From Raphanus sativus (lineage: Eukaryota > Streptophyta > Magnoliopsida > Brassicales > Brassicaceae), in assembly GCF_000801105.2 (NCBI RefSeq), contig NC_079516.1, positions 25,891,043-25,955,042 on the forward strand: a stretch of 64,000 nucleotides of DNA. Reading direction: 5' to 3'. Shown here piece after piece: positions 36,280 to 48,169 of this stretch. Each line of letters opens with the position of its first letter. Within the stretch, counting starts at the first letter, position 1. The position numbers were made by a program, and so were the translations under genes. A model generated the notes under the pieces. It did no database searches, had not been told where the DNA came from, and saw nothing but the letters and a program-made list of their open reading frames with translations.

Positions 36280-37130
36280 TCTACACAAAAATGTCGTGGT
36301 GGCACAAGCGGTATCAATGAAGTCACTCGTAACAAAAATGTAGAGGATTCAACTCATCCTCGTAGGAAAATCCAAAATGGACCACTAATCAAAATTTTGT
36401 GCTACATAGTGGATTGATAAGTGGATTAAATATGGAATAGAAAGTGTTGTAGGTAGGAACCAAAATAGCGAAGCATAATGGGGTAAAATTGTTTAGTACT
36501 GTAACGAGGATTTTTCATTTGATCCTCCGCGAGTTGAAGCTTCATACAAAAAATTTACAACTATTTGAACAAAAGGTTGGGAAAAACGGTTGGTGTTTTC
36601 GATAAGGCTAAAGGTATGCAAAAAAAGGGTGGTTGGAGAATGATGTCTTAGCAAAAGCACATTAAATATATTCAGATGGTAAGAATGAATATTTTCTTTT
36701 AATATCAGACTGTCTCGCTATCCGTAATCAACCAAGTTATAGTAGTCAGGTAGAAGAAAATAGTGCTCAAGTAGTGGATCTAAGAGATCCCGCAAGAATG
36801 ATGCAATTGACTCCAACTCTCTGTCGGATCAAACTCTGTAAGATCTATTGCTCGTCCAATGGAGGGGGCATAAAAAGTAAAAATAAAAACATAGAAGTAA
36901 CTTTAGAAATGGTCGAGGAAGAGTGTAATGAATTAAAAATAATCAAAGAGCATGAATTAGAACAATTGGACAAAATAGCCAAGAGACAAATGAAGGCAAA
37001 CCAATTGATGAAAGAAAAGACTCAAGCTAAAAATATGAAGATGTTCATGAACTTAAGTGAAAAAGAACATCTCGATAACAAGAACAAACAGCTGTTAGAG
37101 AGGTTAAGCCATGATCTATTTGAAATTAAG
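36280..37130 (+). pseudogene. PIF/Harbinger ORF1-like gene (Myb/SANT and NAM-associated type)
   Basis: Scattered frames translate to VGRNQNSEA, TRIFHLILRELKLHTKN, FEQKVGKNG and GWRENDVLAKAHYIYSDG-like pieces, followed by a longer open stretch at 36774-37130 with a lysine/glutamate-rich coiled segment (NKNIEVTLEMVEEE, LEQLDKIAKRQMKANQLMKE). This order matches the accessory DNA-binding protein of plant PIF/Harbinger elements, annotated in databases as the NAM-associated domain. In the family it cooperates with the transposase. Multiple stops and frameshifts make it a pseudogene. A Helitron begins 165 bp downstream. Confidence 0.65.
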
Positions 37131-37294
37131 TTGATGTCATGTTTTTGTTGTCTATCTCTTTATGCTTTAATAATGTGTTTTTCATTCTTTGGTTATGTGA
37201 GTTTATCTTTTCTACTTTAATAACTTCAATAATGTGTGTTTGTTTTTCTACTTTAGTAATAAGTGTTTGTTTCATTCTAGCTTAATAATGTATA

Positions 37295-38224
37295 CTAGAC
37301 TTTGATCTGCGCGATTGCGCAGATGTATTTTTGAAAAATATGTTACTATTTGTTTTTCATGTCACTATTATCTATCATATATGTGTCATCATATAATTAA
37401 TCATATTTTATATGTACCATTATATAAGTAATTGTATAATTAAAAGTATTTTATATGTACTATCATATAAATAATAATATATTATATTTTTAAAACTTAA
37501 TGTGAAATATAAAAAAAACATAATTTAATTTGGTGTTTGAAATTGGGCTTTGTATTGTATTTTTATTATCTATATTGAAAACATTTTTTATACTGGTTAT
37601 TGGAAAATAATTTAGTAAAAATCAACTTTTGAGTATATATATATATATATATTGAATCAATTTTTGATATAAATCAATTTTAAATTATTATTTTGATTTT
37701 AAATATGTATAAAGTTAAGTTTTTATGATTATTTTAGACAAAAAATGTTTTTAGTTAATTAGATTTGGCCATTTTCATATATTTTAAAGCTGGCCCAGAT
37801 ATATAGTTTCTCATAATATAGATGACTTCCATTTTTTCTTAATAACTTAATCCCATTATTTGCTATATAATTAGATTTGGCCATTTTGTATATTTTAAAG
37901 CTGGCTCAAATAGTTTTTCATTATTTTTTTGTGTTTTGTTTCATGTTATTTTGGAATTTCAATTATTTTCTGCTTTATACATACCATCATATAATTGATA
38001 GTATTTTATATGTATCATCATAGAAATAATCGCATACATTATATTTTAAAATTTTAATGTGAAATATAAAAACCATAATTTAAGTTGGTGTTTTAAAATT
38101 GGGCTTTTTATTGTATTTTTCTTATATATTGAAAATACTTTAGTAAAAATAATTTTTGAGTATACGTATATTTTTGAATCAATTTTTTTATATAAATAAA
38201 TTTCAAATTATTATTTTGATTTGA

Positions 38225-38274
<50 letters not shown>

Positions 38275-38630
38275 AGTAAAAATAATTTTTGAGTATACGT
38301 ATATTTTTGAATCAATTTTTTATATAAATAAATTTCAAATTATTATTTTGATTTGAAATATATATATATAGTTTAAATTTTGTTTTATTATTATATTAGA
38401 CAAAAGATGTTTTTAGGTAACTAGATTGGCCATTTTCGTATATTTTAAAGGTGGCCAAATTGATAGTTTTTCATAATATAATGGATTTCTAATTTTTCTT
38501 ATAGAGTAACAACATTATTTTTTTCTAAATATACTGCTATTCATATTTCAAAACAAAATTATATTTTTTTTATACTACTACATATGTTTCCATTCAATTC
38601 CCAAAGGTATTTTAATTTTAATAATATAGA
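37295..38630 (-). mobile_element. Non-autonomous Helitron inserted in the Harbinger element
   Basis: On the minus strand it begins TCTATATTATTAAAATT (38630 down) after a host A, and ends with hairpin ctgcgcaatcgcgcag (37322-37307), a short spacer and CTAG (37298-37295) followed by a host T. Both ends and the A|T insertion site fit Helitrons. The interior (1336 bp) is AT-rich and built from two to three tandem copies of a unit containing ttgggcttt..tattgtattttt and aatttttgagtatacgtata. A long AT run lies at 38230-38272. No protein coding. Confidence 0.85.
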
Positions 38631-38779
38631 TATATTTTTCTACTTTAATAATTTCGTTTTTATGCAATCTATTACTATCTGTTTTTGTGGGAGAATCCAA
38701 TTTTATCTATTATTTATCTCAATTTAATGTATGTAATAAGTCCAAAAATTCCATCCACTCAATTTTATATATGACAAAA

Positions 38780-40250
38780 ATATCAATGGATCCATCAGAA
38801 TTTCTTTTTGAAAATGAAGTTTACAGAAAGGAGTCTGAAATTAAAGAGAAAGGTATATCGTGAATCAGTTTAGAACGCGTCGAAGAAAACTTAATTAAGA
38901 GTAAAGCACTTCGTAGCAAGAGAAAATACTTCAAAAGAAATCATGTAGTGGCAAAACAAAGACTTATTGATGATTACTTTGCAAATCAACAAAAATATGA
39001 TGACACAATATTTCTTCGACAACTACTGCACCCATCAAATTGACGAAGCCAATAAAGAAGGTATATCTCCTTTGGTAAAAAGTGTCACTGCCATGTAAAT
39101 GCTAGCATATGATGTTGTGGCCGGTGCAGTCAACCAATATATCAAAATATGATGTACTAAAAATTTGAGTCTGAATTGTTTCTGTAAAAGAGTCATATAA
39201 TTGTTTGAGCAAAAGTATCTCAAAGCTTTTATTAGTTGTGAGTGTTTGTAAATGATCTCTCTCTTTCTCTTTTGGCTAACTTAATAAAATCTTTAATGGA
39301 TTTTTCCTGTAAAAGGAAAAAATACAAAGAAGACAAGTCATAAGTTTTTGTTTTTATATAGGCAAGTCTAACATAGAGGTGACACATGCATATCTCCAAG
39401 CTGTCTATGAATAATAAAAAATAAAACAACGCACATGATATTCCGTCTTCTCTAATTTCTACATGTTAGAACAATGCGGACGTTAAGCAACCTCTCCAAA
39501 TAAAGAGGACAGGCAAAAAATTCTGCATGTTAGTGAAATACGGGTGTTTCTGGAGATAACTAAGAGTAATGATTTCATGCATTGGGAATGAAAAATTGTT
39601 AAGACGGCATGAAAAGTCAATTTACTAGGATAGATAAGGAAACCACATTGTTATACTTGAAACAGTTGCATCTCATGATATATGAATTTTACATGCATTT
39701 TTCGAATGTCCAAGAACATTAAACGATATAAATGTTCTAGATCGTTCGTCGTTGTTTGATGATGTTGAACAAGAAAATATTCCAATAGTGAACTTTTTGT
39801 GAACCAATGTTCATGACATGGCATAATATCTAGTTGATGGTATCTATATTTTTTATCCAATTGCGTCAAATCAATCCGGTTTTTTTCAAAATGAACCAGA
39901 CAAGTTATTGCATAAAATCAAAAAGGATGTCAGACGTACATCTAATGTGTATTGGAGTGTTACAAGTTCGATACAAAATCATTCGAGAATCATTTGTGGG
40001 ACATATCTGATTTGGCTATCATCATGCGGTCATGTATCATATTACATAACATGATTGTTGAGGATAAAAGAAATAAAAATGCTCAATATTGGACCGATTA
40101 TGATCAATTTGAGGCAAATAGTTTTAGTATACCATATCCGTTTTAGACTAAGGTGTTACCTGAATTTGCAAATCACATGCGTGTTAGATCTTAATTATTT
40201 GATTCAAATGTACATCATGAATTGCAAGTAAATCTAGTCAAACACATACA
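38780..40250 (+). pseudogene. PIF/Harbinger transposase (HARBI1-like DDE)
   Basis: Recognisable pieces in order: YFKRNHVVAKQRLIDDYF at about 38928, KEGISPLVKSVTAM and MLAYDVVAGAVNQYIKI at about 39057-39150, QKILHVSEIRVFLEI and NDFMHWE at about 39515-39590, RTLNDINVLDRSSLFDD at about 39712-39762, YYLVDGIY-like at about 39825-39845, and the C-terminal IIMRSCIILHNMIVEDKR at 40018-40070. The first two catalytic aspartates are visible in SND and LND. The region expected to carry the third acidic residue (ERAFGVL) is missing or scrambled near 39935. Many stops are present. With the ORF1 remnant upstream it forms one dead two-gene Harbinger element. Confidence 0.82.
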
Positions 40251-40559
40251 TGCAAAATTTGAAATATTCCCTGATTAAAAGATTTTAAATTTGAAATGTT
40301 CCTTGTATCGTGTGTATTTGAATTTCGTTTTGTTTTATAATATTTATTTTAAAATTATTTTTTTAATAATAGTTACAAATATAAATAAAAAGTTTTCAAA
40401 ACTATGTCATTTATTTATTTAAGTTAATTATAATAAAAGTTATTATTATTGTTTAGTTATTAAACTGTAAGGGATATATAATAAGATGAATTAAAAATCG
40501 TGGGGTAAGATGTTGAAATTCGGAGTGTTAAGTTTTCTCTCGTTATTAAACTGTAAGCG
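40251..40559. other. AT-rich spacer with short duplicated motif
   Basis: The motif ttattaaactgtaag.gatat occurs at about 40459 and again at about 40543, roughly 84 bp apart. It may mark a Harbinger terminus or a target-site scar, but this is unresolved. Confidence 0.4.
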
Positions 40560-41770
40560 ATATTCTACACAAACTCCTAGGGTTTTCAGATCTGATCTTG
40601 CTTCTATGGCGGCCGCCGCCTGTGCTGTCGCCGGATCTACTTTTTCTTTTTCGTAGATCGTATGTATCTCTTCCTTTCTGGTTTCCTTCTGTTACGGTTG
40701 AGAAAGTTTTCCATCGCTTCAGATCTGGTGATGAGAGATGGCTCTTCTGGAGTAGAGGTTGGCTGTGGTGGTGCTCGAGGCCAGCTTGCTCGCTCCTGGT
40801 GTGGTTTTAGTGTCTGCGTGTGGGTATTGGTGACTCAAGTTTCAGCCTTGTGTGGATTAAGGGTTGCTGGTTTCTGCTGGGGCGACGGTCTCTCCGAATC
40901 CTTGTGGAGCAACAGTGGTTTTTGTTGATTTGAGTACAACGTTTCGGTGACATGTTTTTTCTTCTCCTTTTAATAACTTAATGGCCTCGGTTTGACTATC
41001 AAGATCAAAATTGGTGGGACATGATCTTTAGAGAAGGATCTTCAAAAAGTAGTTTCTTCTCAAGCCGCTAGTGTGGATAAAAGAAGAGATAAATCCAATT
41101 TATACCAAAAATTGGACGACTAACAACATTGTACCAAAAATTGCATTGCTTATTTACAAAAATGCAAGCTCGTGGTCAAAGGCAAATCCACCGTCTTATT
41201 CGCAACAGCACATCAAGTCCTTTGAGTCTGGAGCAGCCACGATGATGCTCCTTGTTGTCTCGGAAATGGCATCATTTTTCTTTACCGACAAGTTCTCTGG
41301 AACCAGAATTCATGACTCTACTATTAGCTACCCCGACATGCCCCTACAAATCCATCTTCTTCAACTCCTCCCTCATCGCATTTTATCATGGAGCCTAGAA
41401 CTGTCATGATGAGTCTCTTTGTTCCATTGTAACTATCATATTTTCTTTTCTGGTTAAGTACTCTAGAACCAAATTTGATGGCCCATCTCTCCTTCATCAA
41501 GGAGTTTTATTGGAGGAACAACCATTATATTTGTGTAATTTAACATCTGTATCAAACCCCACTTCATCATGTTCTTTCGAAAAACAGTCTTAGGATTTTA
41601 AAGGAAACTTCTCTATGAGTCTCTTCTCTCCTTCGGCACATCTATCTTTCGTTATGCTATAGTTACCTTTGTGTATCGCCTAACTGTCGAGTAAACTCCG
41701 TTTGTAATCGTCTAAGTCTTTTGGACCTTTAATGTAATTTACTGTTTGGTCTTCAGAAAAAAAAATACTC
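40560..41770 (+). mobile_element. Possible non-autonomous LINE-like insertion with A tail
   Basis: A GC-richer block starts ctcctagggttttcagatctgatcttgc, resembling 5' leaders of Brassica LINEs, and ends gtaatttactgtttggtcttcag followed by a nine-A run at 41758-41766. No reverse transcriptase is present. The frames at 40598-40928 and 41071-41409 have no recognised domain. A processed transcript of an unknown gene is the alternative. Confidence 0.35.
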
Positions 41771-43365
41771 TAAAAAAATAAATTATATATCAAAAATTCC
41801 AAGATCAGTATCTTATTTTTTAGAGAGAAAGATAAACTATGAAAAATATAATGTTAACATATGTTCAAAGATCAATATCTTACTTTAATATAAGATTTTT
41901 TTTTTCACTGATTCTTTTTATGTATCAAATCTAATAAATTATATATTCAACTTAATCGGATTTTAGACTTCAACTTTATTCGATTTAATACATAATAAGA
42001 ATTGGTGAAAAAATAAATCTTAAATTTTTTGGTAGTTTGCATAGTAGTGCATTATAGTTTAACAAACTTCTAGAAAACTCTGCCAATAAAGTATGAAATC
42101 CGATATATATTTATATCTGAAACCTGCATTTCCAAATACGTTAAAATAGTTTCAAAATAGAGAAAACTTCGAAAATAACTTTAAAGCTTAATTAATAAGA
42201 AAACAAAACATTATGTTGAATCTATTGTTTCATTCGAATCTAATACACACAAAAACTCGAAATCACACATCTAAAATTTTAAGATATACTTTTTGTGAAG
42301 AGAAGATGAAGGCTATAAAAGGAAAAACCTATAAAACAAGATTAAGTTGTGAGAAAGAGATGAAACAATGAGATGAGAAATTAATATAAAGTTTAATGTC
42401 TTCAAGTTCAAAGAGATTAGAGAGAGTTCATAAAGTTGTAGAGAGAGAGAAACACTACACTTTTGTTACAACTATTTGAGATAAAGAGAGAGAATTTTTA
42501 AATTCAATATATAATGAGAGACAACATTTTTAATAGAAGACTTTTAAAGAAGTCTCGTAACCCTAAACTTACCTTAAGTTCCAGAAAACTTCTAAAGAAT
42601 TCTGCTAGTGCATATCTTCTTGGTAAACTTTTTATGAAGTCATCTACCCATAACTATACATTCAAATAGTTTAACTAAATAGTAATAAACAATTAAATAA
42701 GGAAAAAATTAACTTATAAAATGTTTAATATATGAAACATCAAACAATTATATGTCAAATTTTAATCTCAAAATATATTTAATATTTCAAAATCCAATCC
42801 TAAAAGTACCAATATTACTTGAACATATGTTACCAAACCTAACCAATAAATGACGTATAATCTATATTCACACATCTATGTGAAAAGCTATTAAATATAT
42901 ATTTACATGATTTAGGATTTCTTATATTTAGATGATTTCAATTTATTTTTCATCAAAATATTTTTTAAATTTTTTTATGAATTATTTTAAGATTAAATAC
43001 ATGAGTATACTTCTCGAGAAATCTTCCAGAGATGAGAAGATTTATGGAGAAGTCTTATGGAGCTTTAGTGACTCGAGAATAATTCCCCAAGTTATAATCG
43101 TAAAAGTGTCCGCATGGTTTTTTTTGTTTTGTTATAAAGAGATAGTTATAATTTCAAAATCTTTTAGATTTTTTATTTGATTAAATATGAGGTATAAATT
43201 ATGTTAAAATATGATTTTTGGAACATTTTTGGTAAATGGTATATATTTATGTTTAAATGTAAATATATATTATTTACTTTGTGAGTGTGTATCAAGTTTC
43301 AGGTACATACTAATTATATATAATAAGGTATTTCTCAAAGTCAAGTTTCTCGTTTGTTTCTTTAG
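41771..43365. other. AT-rich intergenic DNA, no gene seen
   Basis: Several gaagtct/agacttc-like words occur near 42540-42610 and 43015-43060. Open frames here are low-complexity and hydrophobic, without domains. Confidence 0.55.
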
Positions 43366-43609
43366 AAAGATTGCAGGGGCGCTCACGTTTTTTGGCCCCT
43401 TCCCAGCCCAGAAGTTCGCTTATGGCGACTAGCTTTTACCGCTATCGCTTGGACTTCTCACTTCGTACCTTGGATCAATCAATGAATGAATGAAAACGCC
43501 TGACTAGGAATAGAAAAGGAGGACAGGTAGGCTCGAGGACTCCTTGGTCAAAGGCGTTCCTCGGAGTGACTCGACTGAAAGGAGAGGGCGTAAGCATGAC
43601 TCCAGGGTG

Positions 43610-43644
43610 GAGCCGTATGACGCGAGAGTGTCACATACGGTTTC
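43610..43644 (+). ncRNA. Group II intron domain V (of the mitochondrial nad1 intron)
   Basis: The sequence gagccgtatgacgcgagagtgtcacatacggtttc folds as the conserved domain V hairpin, with its pairing arms gagccgta and tacggttt around the gcgagagtgt loop region. It sits about 50-80 bp before the nad1 exon, where domain VI and the 3' splice site belong. It is a relic in the NUMT. Confidence 0.75.
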
Positions 43645-43689
43645 TTAGAGAAGGTTTTGATACCACCACCTATCAGGCCGGACGAGCGG

Positions 43690-43985
43690 TCCACGGAGCT
43701 GCATCCCTACTCACCTGGTCCATGTACATTGTTCTTTCCAGGAGGTTGGCCGCCTTTCCTAGATCCTCCCATTTTCAAGAAGATCCCGAGCTCGATCTGG
43801 TTTAGTATCAAGGTTCTTCTCTTTCAGTTCCTATATATATGGGTCCATGCAGCATTTCCACGATATCGTTATGATCAATTAGTGGGACTTGCCAGAAAGT
43901 GTTCTTGCCTCTATCATTAGCTCGGGTAGTCCCTGTTTCTGGTCTTTTAGTCACCTTTCAATGGCTCTTTCAATTTGATTATGTG
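43690..43985 (+). pseudogene. nad1: Mitochondrial nad1 last exon copy
   Basis: The frame reads [40 protein letters not shown] and [12 protein letters not shown], which is the C-terminal part of NADH dehydrogenase subunit 1, a membrane subunit of respiratory complex I. A frame change near 43905 leads on to ARVVPVSGLLVTFQWL. The last exon only is present, without a nuclear promoter or targeting peptide, so it is a pseudogene carried in mitochondrial DNA. Confidence 0.85.
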
Positions 43986-44186
43986 CGAGGAATTCCCCTT
44001 TTGAGTAATGGGAAGCGGGCTAGTCCCCGAAAATGCCCGTTAATAAAGCAAGTCGGGGAACAAAATCTTCCTTGTTAGTTACCCATTTCTTCGGTCGAGC
44101 GTTCTCCGGACATCGAAAAATTTATCACTCAATCGCTGGCTGCTCTGTCAATTTCTGATTTTAGGTTTCTGATCACACTCGAAATT

Positions 44187-44416
44187 ATGTATCTACATAT
44201 CGTATTTTTACCCCTGCTCGGTAGTTCCGTAGCAGGTTTTTCTGACGTTTTCTAGGATCAGAAGGAAGAGCTATTCTGACCACTATGTACATTTCATTCT
44301 CTTCGATCTTATCTTTGATTGCTTTTTATGAAGTCGCACCCGGAGCTAGTGCTTGCTATCTAAGAATTTCTCCATGGATCTCATCGGAAATGTTTGATGC
44401 TTTTTGGGGCTTCTTT
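44187..44416 (+). pseudogene. nad5: Mitochondrial nad5 first exon copy
   Basis: Begins at ATG 44187 (MYLHIVFLPLLGSSVAGF), then a one-base loss shifts the frame; it continues as [26 protein letters not shown] and [20 protein letters not shown], ending with WGFFG. This is exon 1 of NADH dehydrogenase subunit 5. Downstream sequence to about 44830 resembles the following intron. Frameshifts and substitutions show it is no longer selected. Confidence 0.85.
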
Positions 44417-45029
44417 GGCGACCGTGAAGTCACCAGATGAATTGCCGAGTAGATAGATCAGATCAGGACACGGCTGTTGCTCCGCGGCGATACAGACTCT
44501 ACCCACTCCTACCCACCCCGGGGCACCATAGCATGTCGGGAAGAAGGGGGTACATACTGGACGAAACCACTCCCTTTGGTTGTGGGAAATTTCTGCCCTT
44601 CAATCGATACACAGTTGACTTGGCCGATCATGAACGCTACAGGTGTGGGGGCGATCCTGGTCAGGGAAGGCTAAGACAGCGCCTCGCATATGGGTAGCAA
44701 GAGTGCGCTTATGCCCCGACGGTGGGGCCTTATGGGGAAGGGGTTCCTCCAATAGGGACAGCACACCCCCCCCCCCCCCCCCACCTTCAAGCGCACCTCT
44801 GTATCGACTGGATCACTCTTTTGGTCTAGTCGGTGGAACCGGTGAACCATGCGAGCTGGTTAGATGCATGTGGCAGAGGGCTCGTAGTACCCCCTTTTCT
44901 TGATCCAGATCGCGAAGACTTCAAGAATCTGATGCTCTGGCCGGAAGGGGTGGGAGCCATAGGGGCCATGAGTCGCCACATAGGTCCGAGGTCTGTTGGC
45001 TCTGGTGACACTGGTTGCAATCTCCCTTG

Positions 45030-45420
45030 CTGAAGTTTTCCGAATTGGAGGAAAATATGAGGCATCATGAGCCAATGTCTGAGAGCAGAATTGTTTCCAG
45101 GAGAACATGATGCTTGTGACAGTGTGATGGATATTGGAGAGCCCTTTGGAGCTTGATTGAAGAGAATTCAAAGATAACTCTTGTTTGGTGGAACCTGCGC
45201 ATGGTTTCCACTACCCAATGGAGGCTCATGATATCAACGTGAAGAGGTGAGATGGCATTAGTGAAGGATTTGCGGCTATGAAGTAGAGTTGTTCCATTGT
45301 GGTTTTTTAGGATCCAAGCCGCACCACCTAAACTCTTACCTCGTAGCCAAGAGGAAACGCCCGAATCGAGTTTTTGCTTGGAATGATCCGTGTTCCTTTG
45401 CTTCTAGGAGGTATCTTGTG
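45030..45420 (-). pseudogene. LINE RNase H-like (RVT_3) fragment
   Basis: On the minus strand the sequence reads VRVLGGAAWILKNHNGTTLL, then HSRKSFTNAISPLHVDIMSL, HWVVETMRRFHQTRVIFEFS and IKLQRALQYP. This is the RNase H-like fold found at the 3' end of plant LINE polyproteins and related host proteins. It abuts the NUMT and ends near 45030. No RT is attached. Confidence 0.6.
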
Positions 45421-45936
45421 GGTAACTGGGTAATTAACATGGAACCAGAGATTAGTCTCCTCTTTAGCTCTGTTCAGAATGGAGGAGGAAGACATGGCTG
45501 TTCATTCAAAGAGGAGAGAGTTTATAGCTTTCCAGATGTGTCATAATACCTAAGGGCATCATTATTGGTGTTTCTTATGGAAGTCCAAAGGGAGGGGGAC
45601 CACAAAAGTTGCAAAAGAGAGGGAGAATGTCTTTTAATTAAGATATATTTACGTTTGGTCCTTATATTGTTTACGGGTCCCACTGACGCGTGGCGGTCCG
45701 CAATTGGTTCATTTTTTTTAAATCAGAAAAAGAAAAAAAAAGAAAATTTAAAAAACTTCTCAAAGTCCCAGCAATAATCATGCCCTGGAAGGATCTGTTT
45801 TTTCAATGTCTGCAGACCGGTCTACGGTGACAACATATAATTTTAATTAACTGACAGTTTGGAATGGTGGTCTCTTTGACTATATTTAGTATCAATGGAG
45901 CAATATAAAACGTTATCTTGTTTTCGGTGATTGCTA
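45421..45936. other. Spacer, no gene seen
   Basis: Mixed-composition DNA with an A-rich run near 45728-45750. No coding domain recognised. Confidence 0.5.
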
Positions 45937-47978
45937 TCTATACTATTATTTGCGAAGTGATTTTTCGCAACAGAGCTCCCACGTTAAAAGTTAAAGTGAC
46001 TACTATCGATTTTACCCTTAATGATTTTATATATAAATTAACCATAAAATAAAAACCGAATTTTAATTTTCTTGATTAAATAAGTTAAATTTGGTAAGAA
46101 TTATCCAAAATCTAAAAATATATTTTAAAATAAAAAGATACTTCATATATATTTTTGGTTGTTATCTGAAATATTTTTTATATAAAAATTAAAAAACTAA
46201 TTTTAATGTTAAAAAGTAAATTTAATTTTTTTGATTAAATAAGTTAAAATTAGTAATAATAATAAGAATTTTCCAAAATCTAAAAATATATTTTAAAATA
46301 AAAAGATACTTCATATATATATTTGGTTGTTATCTGAAATACTTTTAATATAAAAATGAAAAATTTAAAAAATAAAAATGAATTTAAAATTATTTGATTA
46401 GATAAGTGATTAAAATTAATATTTTTTACAGTTAAGCTCTCACGTTAAAATTTAGAGTGCTTAATATCGTTCATATCTTTAATGAATAAAATATATAAAT
46501 TACCGACAAAATGAAAAATAAATTTTAATTTTCTTGATTAGATGAGTGATTAGAATTAGTAATAATAATAAGAGTTATCACAACATCAAAAAATATATTT
46601 TAAGATAAAAAGATACTTCATATGTATATATATATTATTGTTATCTGAAAATATCTTTTAATATAAAAATTAAAAAATAGAAACGAGTTAACAAACTTTT
46701 TAATTAGATAAGTGACTAAAATTATTAATAATAAAAATAATCCAAAATCTAAAACTATATTTTAAGTAAAAATGATAATTGCTATGTATATTGTTTTGTT
46801 GTCTGAATAATGTCTTTTAATTAAAAAGTTAAAAATAGAAAATCACATAACTAAATATTAATCAAGTAAATTTTTTAATTTATATAATTGAAAAGACAAT
46901 ATTGAGTAATTTCAAAGATTTATTTATTATTATTAAATATAATCTTCAAAACAAAATTTCAAAATATTTATAATATCTGGCTGAAAAATAAATATTTATA
47001 ATATGTAAGAATTTTAAAATGAAAAAAATAAATCATGGTATTTTTTAGTTAATAATATATGTATTAATAAATAATTGTAAAACATAAATCATGATTACGT
47101 CCGCATGAGCGGGAAAGACACTTAGTTAGTTGTACCCTTAATAAATAATATATATATTAGCTAAAACATAAAAACGAATATAAACTAATAATAGTAAGAA
47201 TGATCCAAAATCTTAAAATATATAAGTTAAATAAAGAGATAATTTGTATATATATTGTGTTGTAAACCGGAAAAACTTTTAATAACAAGTTTAAAATTAA
47301 AAAAAAAACACATATTAATCAAGTAAAATTCTTCATTTATATAATCAAAAATATAATATTAAGTGATTTTTAAGATTTTTTATTAATAATGAATATAATG
47401 AATGAAACTTTTTAAAATTATAATACGTAAGAATTTTCAAATAAAAAATAAATAAATATGATATATAAGTATTATATTTTATTAGTAATGCATATATTAA
47501 TAAATAATTATAAAATATTTTTTTCCGGATGGGCGGACGAAACACCTAGAAACCCATTAGATATAATATTTTTTTTTTCTATTTGGATTTTTTATGCTCC
47601 TAATGTTCTGGGACATTCCGACAAACTTAGATCCAATGAATTCTTCAATTAGGAGCAAACATCAGATAATGGTCTAACCTCATTTATATGTTTGGTTTTA
47701 TAAAATGTTTATTTTAGTGACAAAGGCATATGTATTAATTAACATGATAGAGATAATATGATCATGTATATAATAAATAATTATATATAATATGTACTAT
47801 AACTAAAATGTTATTTTAATAATTTAATGTTTATCTATTAGATTAAATAATTGAACGTAAATTATTATTATACAAGTTTTAACCAAAAAGAAATAGAACA
47901 ATTCTAATATATATTATGTTGTTATCTGAAAATAATATTTTCAATTATAAAGATTAAAAGACTAAATTCAATAATAGT

Positions 47979-48011
<33 letters not shown>

Positions 48012-48169
48012 ATTGTAATGAGAAACTTCATTATAGATACATATATCGCCAATTTAAAAAATTTAAGAGTATAAACATAACTTATCATGTTAATTATTGA
48101 AATAATAATGTATGTATTAATAAATATTTATAAGATTATTGTGCCCGCATGAGCGGGTCAATCATCTAG
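45937..48169 (+). mobile_element. Composite Helitron with three successive 3' termini
   Basis: The 5' end TCTATACTATTATTTGCGAAG follows a host A at 45936. The 3' end at 48144-48169 is hairpin cccgcatgagcggg, a spacer and CTAG followed by T. Two further 3'-end-like signatures occur inside: ccgcatgagcgg then CTTAG (47101-47125), and tccggatgggcgga then CTAG (47524-47549). The interior repeats a unit (ccaaaatctaaaaatatattttaa..gatacttcatat..ggttgttatctgaaa) at about 46105, 46275, 46580, 46740 and 47200. The 5' region (gctc.cacgttaaaa) recurs near 46437. It is non-coding. Confidence 0.72.

Larger units (their letters stand above)
43370..45000 (+). other. Nuclear insertion of mitochondrial DNA (NUMT) with nad1 and nad5 exons
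   Basis: GC content and sequence change sharply at about 43370. The block holds the end of a group II intron (domain V-like hairpin at 43610-43644), the last nad1 exon, about 200 bp of spacer, nad5 exon 1 and the start of its intron. It contains a C homopolymer of about 18 bases near 44766. The right border is uncertain, between about 44830 and 45040. It is a DNA-level copy, since introns are retained and coding changes are frequent. Confidence 0.85.

Noticed and set aside
43690..44416. Functional nuclear transfer of nad1 or nad5
   Set aside because: Only single exons are present, intron pieces are retained, nad5 has an early frameshift, and no targeting sequence or nuclear gene structure exists.
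43566..45171. Several GC-rich frames of 65-103 codons
   Set aside because: They lie in mitochondrial intron and spacer DNA; only the nad1 and nad5 exon pieces are meaningful.
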